Notes: generated by a model not told the origin, from the sequence alone. Shown: positions 1 through 9,109, counted from the stretch's first letter. The stretch: 64,000 nt of DNA from Salinarimonas sp. (GCF_040111675.1 NZ_CP157794.1:434001-498000); one strand, 5' to 3'. Numbers and translations are program-made.

Positions 1-1572
1 CTGCAGGGCCGCGAGCCCGCCGCCGAGGAGCAGCGCCACGGCGATCAGACCCTCGAAGATGGCCCAGAACACGCGCTGGGGCACCGGCGCGTTCACCTTG
101 CCGCCGGCCGTGATCGTATCGATCACGAGCGAGCCCGAGTCCGACGAGGTGACGAAGAACACGATCACCAGCACGATCCCGATGAAGGAGGTGATCGCCG
201 TCCAGGGCAGCCCGGCCAGCATCTCGAACAGCTTGAGCTCGAGCGGCGCGTCCTGCACGGCCGACATGCCCTGGCTCACGATCTGGTCGATGGCGGTGCC
301 GCCGAAGGCGGTCATCCACAGGACCGAGACCATGGAGGGGATGATCAGCACGCAGGTGACGAACTCGCGCACCGTGCGCCCGCGCGACACGCGCGCGATG
401 AACATGCCCACGAACGGCGACCAGGAGATCCACCAGGCCCAGTAGAACGCCGTCCATCCCTGGCTGAAGTTCTCGTCCTCGCGCCCGATCGGGTTCGACA
501 GGGCCGGCAGGTACTCGGCGTAGGCCCACAGGTTCTGGAAGAAGCCGGTGAGGATCAGCATGGTCGGCCCGACCAGGACGACGAAGCCGAGCAGCAGGGC
601 GGCGAGCACCATGTTGATCTCGGAGAGCCGCTTCACGCCGGCGTCGAGGCCCGCCACGACCGAGACCAGGGCGACGGCCGTGATGACGAGGATCAGCACC
701 ACCTTCGACGTGTCGTCGTTCGGCAGCCCGAAGAGGAAGGCGAGGCCGGCATTGGCCTGCTCCGCGCCGAAGCCGAGCGAGGTCGCGAGCCCGAACAGGG
801 TCGCGAGCACGGCCAGGATGTCGATGATGTGCCCGGTCCAGCCCCAGACGCGCTCGCCGAAGATCGGATAGAAGATCGAGCGGATCGTCAGCGGCAGGCC
901 CTTGTTGTAGGAGAACAGGGCGAGCGCGAGGGCGACGGTGGCGTAGATCGCCCAGGGGTGGAGCGCCCAGTGGAAGATCGTCGCCGCCATGCCCAGCCGC
1001 GCGGCCTCGGCCGGGTCGCCGGCGGCGGCGCCGAGAGGCGCCCAGTCGGTGCGTACGCCGTTCTCGACCGTCGTGCCGCCGAGCGCCGTCGAATAGTGCG
1101 AGATCGGCTCGGAGACGCCGTAGAACATCAGGCCGATGCCCATGCCGGCGGCGAACAGCATCGCGAACCAGCCGGTATAGGAATAGTCCGGCGTCGCCTC
1201 CTTGCCGCCCAGCCGCACCCGCCCGAGCGGCGTGACGATCAGCACCAGGCAGAGGATGACGAAGACGTTGGCCGCGCCGAGGAAGAACCAGTCGAAGGCG
1301 CCGGTGAGCCAGTCGCGCAGGCCGACGAACAGCGGCTCGACCGAGTTCTGGAAGGCCAGCGTGAGGATCACGAAGGCCAGGATGATCACGCCCGAGATCG
1401 GGAAGACCGGGTTGTGGATGTCGACGGGAATGGGGCCGAGCTTGAACTCGACATTGCTCTGGCCGACCGTGTAATCGGTCTCGATCAGGGTGGTCTCGCC
1501 CTCGGGCGCCGGGATCGGCTCGATGCCCGTCTCCTCGACGGGGGGCTCCTGGCGCGTCGGTTGATCGTCCAT
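1..1572 (-). CDS. BCCT family (betaine/choline/carnitine) transporter, C-terminus cut by window edge
   Basis: This is a secondary transporter of the inner membrane that takes up quaternary-ammonium compatible solutes such as glycine betaine or choline. The 524 visible codons show hydrophobic membrane segments and the BCCT core motifs: GMGIGLMFYGVSEPI, the HPWAIYA helix start, the Trp-rich FYWAWWISWSPFVGMFIARV signature and the conserved FFVTSSDSGSLVID segment. The start ATG at 1572 follows a GAGGAA ribosome site five bases upstream. Roughly the last 50-60 residues are missing, judging from the close paralogue at 31751-33397. The universal stress gene just upstream is on the same strand, 55 bases away, so the two are probably co-transcribed. 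The exact substrate cannot be read from the sequence. Confidence 0.93.
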   Translation of the reverse strand, partial: MDDQPTRQEPPVEETGIEPIPAPEGETTLIETDYTVGQSNVEFKLGPIPVDIHNPVFPISGVIILAFVILTLAFQNSVEPLFVGLRDWLTGAFDWFFLGAANVFVILCLVLIVTPLGRVRLGGKEATPDYSYTGWFAMLFAAGMGIGLMFYGVSEPISHYSTALGGTTVENGVRTDWAPLGAAAGDPAEAARLGMAATIFHWALHPWAIYATVALALALFSYNKGLPLTIRSIFYPIFGERVWGWTGHIIDILAVLATLFGLATSLGFGAEQANAGLAFLFGLPNDDTSKVVLILVITAVALVSVVAGLDAGVKRLSEINMVLAALLLGFVVLVGPTMLILTGFFQNLWAYAEYLPALSNPIGREDENFSQGWTAFYWAWWISWSPFVGMFIARVSRGRTVREFVTCVLIIPSMVSVLWMTAFGGTAIDQIVSQGMSAVQDAPLELKLFEMLAGLPWTAITSFIGIVLVIVFFVTSSDSGSLVIDTITAGGKVNAPVPQRVFWAIFEGLIAVALLLGGGLAALQ

Positions 1573-1627
1573 ATCGATTCCTCGCGTTGTGTCCTCGGGG
1601 AGGCTCCGGTCCGCGTCTGTCGCGCGC

Positions 1628-2041
1628 TCAGCGCACGAGGAAGACCGAGACGGCCGTGTGGGAGGCGACCTTGCCGCCGTGCGAGGGGACCAGCGCGTCG
1701 CCGATCGTCGGCGCGTGCGAGGCCATCACCACGAGGTCCGCGCCGGTCTCGCCGATCGCCTTCAGGATCGTCTCGTCGATCTGGACCGCCGGGTCGTGCG
1801 CGGAATAGGCCTTCGCCTCGGTCGCGATCCCGTGCGCGCCGGCCAGCTCGGCGGCGTAGGCCTGGAGCTTCTGCGCGTATTCCCGCGGATTGTGCGCGAC
1901 CGGACTCGGCGTCTCCTCCGTCACGCCGACGACGACGAGCGCCGCGCCGTAATGGCGCGCCAGATCCACGGCGGCGTCGACGGCCTTGGCGAGCCGGTCC
2001 TTGTGGGCGAGATCGATGGGAACGAGGATTTTCTTGTACAA
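1628..2041 (-). CDS. Universal stress protein (UspA family)
   Basis: This is a 137-residue single-domain Usp protein, normally a cytoplasmic ATP-binding stress or transport modulator. The N-terminus YKKILVPIDL is the first Usp beta strand. The C-terminal part has a variant of the nucleotide-binding loop (VVMASHAPTIGDALVPSHGG), followed by strand-like TAVSVFLVR. I chose the TTG start at 2041 because it is preceded at five bases by GGAGGG and places the first strand at the N-terminus; a longer reading from 2104 adds a basic, non-conserved leader. The gene sits directly upstream of the BCCT transporter gene on the same strand, so a role in tuning that transporter is a reasonable inference (TeaD next to the TeaABC ectoine transporter is a known parallel). 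Upstream, 2042-2316 holds no gene. Confidence 0.88.
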   Translation of the reverse strand: MYKKILVPIDLAHKDRLAKAVDAAVDLARHYGAALVVVGVTEETPSPVAHNPREYAQKLQAYAAELAGAHGIATEAKAYSAHDPAVQIDETILKAIGETGADLVVMASHAPTIGDALVPSHGGKVASHTAVSVFLVR

Positions 2042-2316
2042 GTCGGCCCTCCGCCCGTCAGCCTTGCGGCTCGTCCGATGTCGATGCGCGGCGCCGGACA
2101 GCAAACCCGCTGCACCGTCGCGCGCTCGGAGGGTGATACTACGTCAGCAATGCTTCGGAAACAATGCGTAGACCCGTCTGGATTTTCAACGGCCGCGCTT
2201 ATACGCTCACGCGTGCGCGCGCGAGCGGCCGGCGCCATGCCGAGATCTTCGGAAGCCCGGCGACGGTCGCGACGGTGTTGCGACGGGGGCGGCGCGAACC
2301 GCCGCCGGGCGGCGCC

Positions 2317-2901
2317 TCAGGTGGCGCTCGGCTTGAGCTCGTCCCGCAGGCCCTGCGCCTGGATGACGCTGCGGGCGTATTGCTCCCAGGTCGAGCGCAG
2401 CATGATGAAGTTCGCGATGAGGCTCTCGGTCACGTCCTCGAGCTGCTCGAGCGCGCCGACCTGTCGCGCGAACTGCGCCGCGAGGTCTCCGGACACGTCG
2501 CCCGAGCGGGTGTTGTCGAGCATGGCCTTGAGGTTCTTGCCGCTCTCCTGCACCTCCGAGACGGCGCGCGCCAGCATCTCGGCGAGGCGTTCGCGCTCGG
2601 TCTCGGCCATCTCCAGCTGAGGACGCTGCTGCTCCATCAGCCGCACGACGGCGCGCCAGTCGCGGGCGCGGCGGTCGAGGTCGTCGGTCAGGCCGCGGAA
2701 GCCGCCGGCGATGCGCCGGGGCAGCCGGACAGGCTCGCGCGAGGCGGCCATGGTCGGGGCGGCGTGACCGTTGTGCGGGGCGGGCTCGTGCCCGTTCGGA
2801 TGCGCGGCGCCGTTCGCGCTCTTGGCGACTTCCCTGGCGACTTCGCTGCGCACGATCTCGCTCATGCCCGCGTTCAGCTCTTCGATCTCCGACGTCGGCA
2901 T
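2317..2901 (-). CDS. Conserved hypothetical protein with helical, coiled-coil-like C-terminal half
   Basis: This is a 194-residue soluble protein of unknown function. The first third is low complexity, with several Asn-Gly-His repeats between residues about 30 and 50. The rest is charged and strongly helical (LEMAETERERLAEMLARAV and following), with the spacing expected for a coiled coil. There is no signal peptide or membrane segment. The ATG at 2901 is preferred over the in-frame GTG at 2913, because GGAGG lies five bases before the ATG and overlaps the GTG-initiated reading. An A+T-richer stretch at 2930-3070 lies upstream and probably carries its promoter. I do not recognise a family. Confidence 0.75.
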   Translation of the reverse strand: MPTSEIEELNAGMSEIVRSEVAREVAKSANGAAHPNGHEPAPHNGHAAPTMAASREPVRLPRRIAGGFRGLTDDLDRRARDWRAVVRLMEQQRPQLEMAETERERLAEMLARAVSEVQESGKNLKAMLDNTRSGDVSGDLAAQFARQVGALEQLEDVTESLIANFIMLRSTWEQYARSVIQAQGLRDELKPSAT

Positions 2902-3161
2902 CTGGTCCTCCACCGTTGTCGTAAGCGGAGCCCCCTTACCTTGTTTTTCGGTTTCTGTTAGCGCATTTACTTTCGAGGGATCAAGGCCATTTTGTGGCCC
3001 GACCCGGCATGAGCAGTCGATATGAAGTTACTTACTTTGATTTACAGGCGAATACATTAACGAATGTTAAGGTCGCGGTCGCGTCACGCCGCCGGCACGC
3101 AGCTGTGGAGGGCGTCGCCGGATCGCTCGCGTCCGCCTCTCGCCTATGCTAAGCGGGGCTC

Positions 3162-3419
3162 ATGACCGACGACGCCGATTCGATCCTCCAGAGGCTGCGC
3201 GACATCGCCCGCGTGCTGTCCCGCGCGACGGCGGACGAGGCGGCGGCCGACGCGTTTTTCGGCTATGCCGAGGACTGCCGGCGCTGGGGCCTCGCGCGCG
3301 ACGCCCAGGACGCCGTCGTCAGCGCCCGCGAGCTGCGGGTGGCGGCGTTGCTGGCGCGCGGCGAGGCCGCCGGCCTGCGCGCCGGGCTCGTCGACCCGGA
3401 CGGCTCGCTCGACCTCTGA
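3162..3419 (+). CDS. Small hypothetical protein
   Basis: This is an 85-residue acidic, Ala/Arg-rich protein that would form mostly helices, beginning MTDDADSILQRLRDIARVL. It has no cysteine pairs, membrane segment or motif I recognise. A purine-rich AAGCGGGG lies a few bases before the ATG, which is only a moderate ribosome site. The opposite strand is also open over this stretch, as is common at this GC content, so the gene is supported mainly by its sensible amino-acid composition and its position after an A+T-rich intergenic region. It could be spurious. Confidence 0.45.
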   Translation: MTDDADSILQRLRDIARVLSRATADEAAADAFFGYAEDCRRWGLARDAQDAVVSARELRVAALLARGEAAGLRAGLVDPDGSLDL

Positions 3420-3692
3420 GCCGCCGCATCCGCCCGAGCGGTTCCGCCCATTCGCATATGCGGTGATGCACACGAACGACGCAAAGCCTTGTGCGGCTTA
3501 AGGTCGCGCAGACCGCCGGGAACCGCGCTGCCGCAAAGCTGTGAACAATCGCGCGGCGGACCCTGGACCTCGCCGTAGCGACGGCTAGGCTGCCCAGCGA
3601 GCCCGTGGGAGGCGCGGGGAAGAGCCCGAGACGGCCGCCCCGATCTTTTCCCGCCGCCTTCTCCGCCCGGTCCGGGTCCCGCGCTCCCCTGC

Positions 3693-4805
3693 TCAGTCGG
3701 CCTTCGGCGCCGTCGCCCCGTCCAGCTCGATCATGTGCCCGGCCTTGTCGCGCTTCGTCGCGAGATAGCGCACGTTCTCGGCCGTGCGGCGCCCGACGCT
3801 GCGCAGGTCGGAGACGACCTCGAGCCCGGCGGCTTCGAGCGCGGCGATCTTCTCGGGATTGTTGGTCATCACCCGCACCTTGGCGACGCCGAGCTGGCGC
3901 AGCATCTCGGCGGCGAAGTCGAAGCGACGCTGGTCGAGCCCGAAGCCGAGCGCCTCGTCGGCCTCGTAGGTGTCGAAGCCCTCGGCCTGCAGCTCGTAGG
4001 CGCGGATCTTATTGGCGATGCCGTTGCCGCGGCCCTCCTGGTCGAGGTAGAGGAGCACGCCGCCCTCGCCCTGCGCCATCGCCTGGACGGTGCCGCGCAG
4101 CTGGTCGCCGCAATCGCATTTCAGCGAGCCGAACAGGTCGCCGGTCAGGCAGGCGGAATGCAGCCGCACGAGGACCGGCTGGGAGAGGTCCGGCGCGCCG
4201 ACCACGACGGCGACCTGGTCGCGCATGCCCTCGCCGCCGCGGAAGACGACGAACTCGGTCTCGACGGCGCCGTCCAGCGGCACCGGCGCGCGGCTCGCGA
4301 CGCGCAGGAGCCGCGCCTGCGCCCGGCGGAAGCCGCGCACGGCGGCGCCGGGAACGCGCACCAGGCTCGGCTCGCGCTCGACCTCGGCCGGGACGGGAAC
4401 GGTCACGACGGCGGGCGTGACGAAGGACAGGCGGGCGAGCTCCAGCGCGTCGGCGTCGAGCGGCGCGATCGGATGCGCGGGCGCATCGAGGCGCGCATCG
4501 ATGCGACGGGCGAGCGCCTCGATGCGCGCGGCGTCGACCGTCGGCAGCGCGACGGCGCCGGGCACGGTCCGCTCCTTGCCGAGACGCCCGAGCCGCTTGT
4601 CGGTGAGGACGAGGCGGGCGCGCCCCATGGCCACGACGTCGAGCCGCGCGCAGGCCTCCGCGTCCAGATCCTCGACGCCGATCGCGAGCAGCGCGGCCTC
4701 GCCGTCCTCGATCAGCACGGGACGGCCGTGCCGGAACTCCGCGATGGCGCGTTCGACCTGCATCCGGTCGATGTCGCCGCTCAACCCCAAAACGAGACGC
4801 ATCAT
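3693..4805 (-). CDS. ribA: GTP cyclohydrolase II
   Basis: This enzyme catalyses the first step of riboflavin synthesis, opening GTP to a diaminopyrimidine with release of formate and pyrophosphate. The zinc site is complete: Cys219, Cys230 and Cys232 (HSACLTGDLFGS, then KCDCGDQL) with the family spacing. The substrate loop YLDQEGRGNGI and the late motif MTNNPEKIAALEAAGL are also present. The protein is 370 residues, much longer than the roughly 200-residue E. coli enzyme, because about 165 residues precede the catalytic domain; such an N-terminal extension is known in alphaproteobacterial RibA proteins and here begins MMRLVLGLSGD. The start at 4805 has AGGA just upstream; ATG 4802 is nearly equivalent. 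The gene faces away from the reductase gene at 5033, leaving 227 bases for two promoters. Confidence 0.93.
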   Translation of the reverse strand: MMRLVLGLSGDIDRMQVERAIAEFRHGRPVLIEDGEAALLAIGVEDLDAEACARLDVVAMGRARLVLTDKRLGRLGKERTVPGAVALPTVDAARIEALARRIDARLDAPAHPIAPLDADALELARLSFVTPAVVTVPVPAEVEREPSLVRVPGAAVRGFRRAQARLLRVASRAPVPLDGAVETEFVVFRGGEGMRDQVAVVVGAPDLSQPVLVRLHSACLTGDLFGSLKCDCGDQLRGTVQAMAQGEGGVLLYLDQEGRGNGIANKIRAYELQAEGFDTYEADEALGFGLDQRRFDFAAEMLRQLGVAKVRVMTNNPEKIAALEAAGLEVVSDLRSVGRRTAENVRYLATKRDKAGHMIELDGATAPKAD

Positions 4806-5032
4806 CACATCCTGGCCTTTGCACGGGCTCCCGTAGCGGAACGCCGGCCGAGCTACGGTCAAGCCGCGGCCCTGGCCGTTCGTTCCGGCTCCGCTAGCTC
4901 CTCCTCGAGCTGGCGCCGATGTCGAACTAGGGCGCATTTTGCCGGCGACGATCGTTCATATCGTCGCGTTCGGGCGCAAACGCAAATCACGTACGTGGTA
5001 CCGCTCGGGGCGGATCAGGCAGGGGGCACGGC

Positions 5033-5782
5033 ATGGATCTCGGCGGCGGAGCGAGGGAGGAGAGCGGAACGCGGGCCTCGCGGGAGGCGGCCCTGTTCGG
5101 GCCGTTCGCGGCGGGCCGGCCGGACGCGCCCTTCGTCGTGGGGCAGCTCGGCCAGTCGCTCGACGGGCGCATCGCCACGCCCACCGGCGATTCCAAGTAC
5201 ATCAACGGATCGGCCGCCCTCGATCACCTGCATGCGATCCGCGCGCGGGTGGACGCCGTCCTCGTCGGCGTCGGCACGGCGCTCGCCGACGATCCGCTGC
5301 TGACGGTCCGGCGCGTGCCGGGCCAGAGCCCCGCGCGCGTCGTGCTCGACCCGAACGGGCGCCTGCCCCCGCGCGCCCAGGTCTGGCGCGACGACGGGAC
5401 GCGGCGCATTGCCCTGCGCCGGGCCGGGGTCGGCGCCCCGCTGCCCGCGGGCGTCGAGCGGCTCGACCTGCCGGGTGAGGGCGCGGTGGCGCCGACGACG
5501 ATCGTCGCGGCGCTCGGCCGGCTCGGCTTCGCGCGCATCCTGGTGGAGGGCGGGGCGAACACGGTCTCGCGCTTCCTCGAGGCGGGCTGCCTCGACCGGC
5601 TGCACGTGCTCGTCGCGCCGCTGCTCATCGGCTCGGGGCAGATCGGGCTTTCCCTCGCGCCCATCGATCGCCTCGGCGAGGCCTTGCGTCCGCGGGCGCG
5701 CGCCTATCTCCTGGAGGACGGCGACGTCCTGTTCGACTGCGACCTGCGTCGCCACGGAGCGGAGGGAGGGGAGCATGGCTAG
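5033..5782 (+). CDS. RibD C-terminal domain (pyrimidine reductase-like) protein
   Basis: This is a 249-residue protein of the RibD C-terminal, dihydrofolate-reductase-like fold. It has the conserved opening GQLGQSLDGRIATPTGDS, the nucleotide-site segments VDAVLVGVGTALADDPLLTVR and RVVLDPNGRLP, and the late glycine motif ILVEGGANT. The deaminase half of bifunctional RibD is absent. Lying back to back with ribA it probably supplies the NADPH-dependent reduction of the riboflavin intermediate, although stand-alone relatives can act on other substrates. It overlaps the start of the cytochrome b561 gene by eight bases. A 10-bp palindrome, CACGTACGTG at 4988-4997, lies in its upstream region and could be a regulator site; that is speculative. 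Confidence 0.85.
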   Translation: MDLGGGAREESGTRASREAALFGPFAAGRPDAPFVVGQLGQSLDGRIATPTGDSKYINGSAALDHLHAIRARVDAVLVGVGTALADDPLLTVRRVPGQSPARVVLDPNGRLPPRAQVWRDDGTRRIALRRAGVGAPLPAGVERLDLPGEGAVAPTTIVAALGRLGFARILVEGGANTVSRFLEAGCLDRLHVLVAPLLIGSGQIGLSLAPIDRLGEALRPRARAYLLEDGDVLFDCDLRRHGAEGGEHG

Positions 5783-6350
5783 GGTGACGGCGGCCGCGGC
5801 GCCGCGTTACGCCACGGTCCAGATCTGGATCCACTGGCTGACGGCCCTGTGCATCGTCGGCCTGATCCCCGCCGGGCTGATCATGACCCGGATCGGGCCG
5901 GGGACGCTGACGAACGCCCTCTACGAGCTGCACAAGTCCTTCGGGCTGATCGTGGTCGGGCTCGTCCTCGCGCGGCTCCTGGCGCGGGCCGCCCACGGCG
6001 CGCCGGAGCACGCGCCGATGCCGGGCTGGCAGATCCTCGCGGCGCGGATCAGCCACGTGGCGCTCTACCTGCTGATCGTGATCGTGCCGCTGTCGGGCTG
6101 GGCGGCCACCTCGGCCTGCTGCGCGCCGGTGAACCTGTTCTGGACGGTGGACATGACGCTGCCGGTCGCGCGCGGCTTCGACGTCGCCCGCCCGATCTTC
6201 GTCGTGCACAATTACGCCGCCTACCTTCTGACCTTCGTGGTCCTCGTCCATGCCGGCGCGGCGCTGCACCACCACTATTCCCGGCGCGACGACACGCTCG
6301 CGCGGATGACGAGCGGGCGCCCGCGCAAGGCGGGGCTCACGCTCGAGTGA
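5775..6350 (+). CDS. Cytochrome b561 family membrane protein
   Basis: This is a 191-residue integral membrane di-heme b-type cytochrome that passes electrons between quinol and other carriers. Four hydrophobic helices are visible. Histidines in the expected places would ligate two hemes: His20 in IWIHW, His53 in ELHKSFG, one in the ISHVALYLL helix and one in the last helix LVHAGAALHHH. The ATG at 5775 lies eight bases inside the end of the RibD-like gene, after a strong GGAGGGAGGGGAG ribosome site, so translation of the two genes is coupled. The product's link to flavin synthesis is not obvious beyond shared redox metabolism. Confidence 0.9.
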   Translation: MARVTAAAAPRYATVQIWIHWLTALCIVGLIPAGLIMTRIGPGTLTNALYELHKSFGLIVVGLVLARLLARAAHGAPEHAPMPGWQILAARISHVALYLLIVIVPLSGWAATSACCAPVNLFWTVDMTLPVARGFDVARPIFVVHNYAAYLLTFVVLVHAGAALHHHYSRRDDTLARMTSGRPRKAGLTLE

Positions 6351-6357
6351 CGCGGCC

Positions 6358-6723
6358 TCAGCCCTCCTCGTCGAGGCGGCGCCGGCAGCCCCAGCCCTCG
6401 AGGATCTCGCTGGCGGCGTCGGCGACGAAGAAGCGCGCCGAGTCGCGATCGTAGCCTTCCGCGAGCAGGGCGTCGTAATCCGTCATCACATGGCGGACGT
6501 AGGACACCATCGAGAGCCAGGCGGCGGTCTCGGGCGTCGCCGTCGACAGGCCGCGGCTGTCGAGCGCGTGATCGAGGATGGCCTCGCGCTCGAAATCCGG
6601 GACGCGCGGGGCGAGGCGATCGAGCGCCTCGCCGATACGCAGGCGCTTGGCGTTGCTCCTGGCGCTCATGACGCCCGCCGAAGGAAGGCTGGCCCGGACC
6701 GCGGTCGACGGAAGAAAACCCAT
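6358..6723 (-). CDS. DUF2293 domain protein
   Basis: This 121-residue protein matches the DUF2293 pattern found in many Hyphomicrobiales: a PDFEREAILDHAL helix, AAWLSMVSYVRH, then TDYDALLAEGYDRDSARFFV and a C-terminal Trp-Gly-Cys. Its function is unknown. The ATG at 6723 is preceded at seven bases by AGGAGG, which favours it over the in-frame ATG ten codons upstream. The gene converges with cytochrome b561, with only seven bases between stop codons. Confidence 0.8.
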   Translation of the reverse strand: MGFLPSTAVRASLPSAGVMSARSNAKRLRIGEALDRLAPRVPDFEREAILDHALDSRGLSTATPETAAWLSMVSYVRHVMTDYDALLAEGYDRDSARFFVADAASEILEGWGCRRRLDEEG

Positions 6724-6861
6724 GGTGTCGCCTCCTGTTCTTTCTGGAGGCATGGAGCAGGGTTACCGATGTCCGAACAACAGGCAAAGACGCACCCGGA
6801 CGGACTCGCGGATACGCGGGAACCCGTTCGAGACTTCATCAAAGGATAGAACCGAGGGAGC

Positions 6862-7365
6862 ATGGTCATGTTCAGGCCCGAGCCGATACCTCCGGGACCG
6901 GGGCAGGAGAGCGTCTGGGACTATCCGCGCCCGGCGATCTGCGAGCCGACGCCCGCGCGCCTCGAGGTCGTCTTCGGCGGGCGCACGATCGCGCGCACGA
7001 CGCGCGGCTATCGCGTGCTGGAGACCTCGCATCCGCCATCCTATTACTTCCCTCCGGAGGATGTCGACGCCGCCGCGCTCGCGCCCACCGGCGAGCGCTC
7101 GCTGTGCGAATGGAAGGGGCAGGCCGCCTATTTCGACGTGGTGGCGGGCGAGGCCCGCGCCCGGCGGGCCGCCTGGTGCTATCCGAGCCCGACGCCCGCG
7201 TTCGGGCCGATGGCGGGCTACGTGACCTTCTACCCGGCGGCGATGGAGGCCTGCTTCGTCGACGGCGAGCGGGTGACCCCGCAGGAGGGCGGCTTCTACG
7301 GCGGCTGGATCACCTCGACGGTGGTCGGGCCGTTCAAGGGGGCGCCGGGCACGCGCTTCTGGTGA
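6862..7365 (+). CDS. DUF427 domain protein
   Basis: This is a 167-residue soluble beta-rich protein of the DUF427 family. Diagnostic stretches are RLEVVFGGRTIARTTRGYRV, SYYFPPEDV, SLCEWKGQAAYFDV and the terminal YGGWITSTVVGPFKG. The fold is a small beta-barrel of unknown biochemical role. A GAGGGAG ribosome site lies just before the ATG. It runs in the same direction as the isochorismatase-like gene 64 bases downstream, and the two may share a transcript. Confidence 0.85.
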   Translation: MVMFRPEPIPPGPGQESVWDYPRPAICEPTPARLEVVFGGRTIARTTRGYRVLETSHPPSYYFPPEDVDAAALAPTGERSLCEWKGQAAYFDVVAGEARARRAAWCYPSPTPAFGPMAGYVTFYPAAMEACFVDGERVTPQEGGFYGGWITSTVVGPFKGAPGTRFW

Positions 7366-7429
7366 GCGAGACGCTTGCCGGCGGGGCGCGGAGGCTCTAG
7401 CGCGAGGCGTCGTCCCCGGAGAATCGCCA

Positions 7430-8008
7430 ATGAGCCCGCTGGAGCCCGCCCGCACCGCCCTGATCCTCGTCGACGTGCAGGAGGCCTTCGCGGAGCGCGA
7501 GGCCGCCGGCGAGCGCCGCGACAATCCCGGCGCGGAGGCGCGGATCGCCACGCTGCTCGAGGCCTTCCGCGCGGCGGGCGCGGCCGTGATCCACATCCGC
7601 CACGCCTCGACCAGGCCCGGCTCGCGCCTGCGTCCGGACCGGCCGGGCTACGCCGCCCTCGCGCTCGCGCGGGAACGGGAGGGCGAGCCCGTCCTGGTGA
7701 AGCACGTCAACAGCGCCTTCATCGGCACCGATCTCGAGGCGCGCCTGCGGGCGGGCGGCATCGACACGGTGGCGATCGTCGGCGCGACGACGAACCATTG
7801 CTGCGAGACCACGGCGCGGATGGCCGGCAATCTCGGCTTTCGCACCGTCTTCGTGCGCGACGCCACCTGGACGTTCGACCATCCCGGCCTCGACGGCGAG
7901 ACGATCCCGGCCGAGACCATCCACGCGGTGACCCTCGCCAACCTCTCGGGCGAATTCGCGACCATCGTCACGGCGCAGGAGGTGACGGAGGCCCTCGCCC
8001 GAGGGTGA
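7430..8008 (+). CDS. Isochorismatase-family cysteine hydrolase
   Basis: This is a 192-residue cytoplasmic hydrolase of the isochorismatase/nicotinamidase fold. The catalytic triad is visible: Asp in ALILVDVQEAF near residue 15, Lys in EPVLVKHVNSAF near residue 89, and the nucleophile Cys in VGATTNHCCETTARMAG near residue 125. Family members cleave amide or vinyl-ether bonds in small molecules; the substrate here cannot be assigned. A GGAGAA ribosome site precedes the ATG. Confidence 0.88.
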   Translation: MSPLEPARTALILVDVQEAFAEREAAGERRDNPGAEARIATLLEAFRAAGAAVIHIRHASTRPGSRLRPDRPGYAALALAREREGEPVLVKHVNSAFIGTDLEARLRAGGIDTVAIVGATTNHCCETTARMAGNLGFRTVFVRDATWTFDHPGLDGETIPAETIHAVTLANLSGEFATIVTAQEVTEALARG

Positions 8009-8101
8009 GGGGCCGAGGTCCGGAAAGGTCGCCTCCGCCCCGCGCCCGTGCTAGAGAGGCGCCGTTCGCGCCGCGACTCGCGCGCCCAAAGCACAGCCGA
8101 C

Positions 8102-9109
8102 ATGACCCCACAGCCCCTTCCCCTCGATCTCGACCCCGCCAGCGCCGACGCGGTGCTCGCCTCCGCCCTGCGCACGGTGGCCACCGAGCGCGGCGGCCTC
8201 GCCGCGCTGGAGGAGGCGCTCTGCGACGGGCTGGGCGCGCCCTTCGCGGCGGCGGTGGCGACGCTCAAGGATCTCGGCGGGCGCGTCATCGTCACCGGCA
8301 TGGGCAAGTCCGGCCATGTCGGGCGCAAGATCGCGGCGACCCTCGCCTCGACCGGCACGCCCGCTCATTTCGTCCATCCCGGCGAGGCGAGCCACGGCGA
8401 TCTCGGCATGATCATGCGCGAGGACGCGATCCTCGCGCTGTCCTGGTCGGGGGAGACGGGGGAGCTCTCCGATCTCATCGCCTACGCCAAGCGGCACGGC
8501 GTCGCGCTCGTCGCCTTCACCTCGAGCGCCGATTCGACGCTCGGGCGCGCCGCCGACGTCTGCCTGACGCTGCCGAAGGCGAAGGAGGCCTGCCCGAACG
8601 GGCTCGCGCCGACGACCTCGACGACGATGCAGCTCGCGCTCGGCGACGCGCTGGCCGTGGCCTTGCTCGAGGCGCGCGGCTTCACGGCGCAGGATTTCCG
8701 GCTCTACCACCCCGGCGGCAAGCTCGGCGCGCTGCTCAAGACGGCCAAGGACGTGATGCATGTCGGCGAGCGCCTGCCGCTCGCCCCCGTCGGCACGCCG
8801 ATGAGCGAGGCGCTGCGGATCCAGAGCGAGAAGAGCTTCGGCTGCACCATCGTGGTGGACGCCGACGGGCGCCTCGCCGGCATCGTCACCGACGGCGACG
8901 TGCGCCGGCACATGGCGAACGACCTCCTCTCCCGCACGGTGGAGGAGGTGATGACGAAGCGCCCCCTCGCCATCGGCCCGGACATGCTGCTCGGCGAGGC
9001 GCTGGAGCTCGTCGAGACGCGCAAGGTCTCCGCCCTCGTGGTCGTGGCGGAGGGGCGGCCGATCGGCCTCGTGCACGTGCTCGACCTGCTGCGCGCAGGG
9101 GCGGCGTGA
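8102..9109 (+). CDS. kdsD: Arabinose-5-phosphate isomerase, KpsF/GutQ family
   Basis: This enzyme converts D-ribulose 5-phosphate to D-arabinose 5-phosphate, the first committed step toward the Kdo of lipopolysaccharide. The 335-residue protein has an N-terminal SIS sugar-isomerase domain (GGRVIVTGMGKSGHVGRKIA, then the HPGEASHGDLGMI loop and SWSGETGEL) and two C-terminal CBS motifs, the usual architecture and length. I placed the start at ATG 8102; an upstream in-frame reading from 8048 adds an Arg-rich leader typical of non-coding GC-rich sequence. Confidence 0.92.
   Translation: MTPQPLPLDLDPASADAVLASALRTVATERGGLAALEEALCDGLGAPFAAAVATLKDLGGRVIVTGMGKSGHVGRKIAATLASTGTPAHFVHPGEASHGDLGMIMREDAILALSWSGETGELSDLIAYAKRHGVALVAFTSSADSTLGRAADVCLTLPKAKEACPNGLAPTTSTTMQLALGDALAVALLEARGFTAQDFRLYHPGGKLGALLKTAKDVMHVGERLPLAPVGTPMSEALRIQSEKSFGCTIVVDADGRLAGIVTDGDVRRHMANDLLSRTVEEVMTKRPLAIGPDMLLGEALELVETRKVSALVVVAEGRPIGLVHVLDLLRAGAA

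Noticed and set aside
4988..4997. CACGTACGTG palindrome as a proven regulator site
   Set aside because: A single 10-bp palindrome in a GC-rich intergenic region; no second copy or known motif, so it is mentioned only as a possibility and not listed as a feature.
4806..5032. FMN riboswitch between ribA and the RibD-like gene
   Set aside because: None of the conserved FMN-aptamer core strings could be found by eye on either strand.
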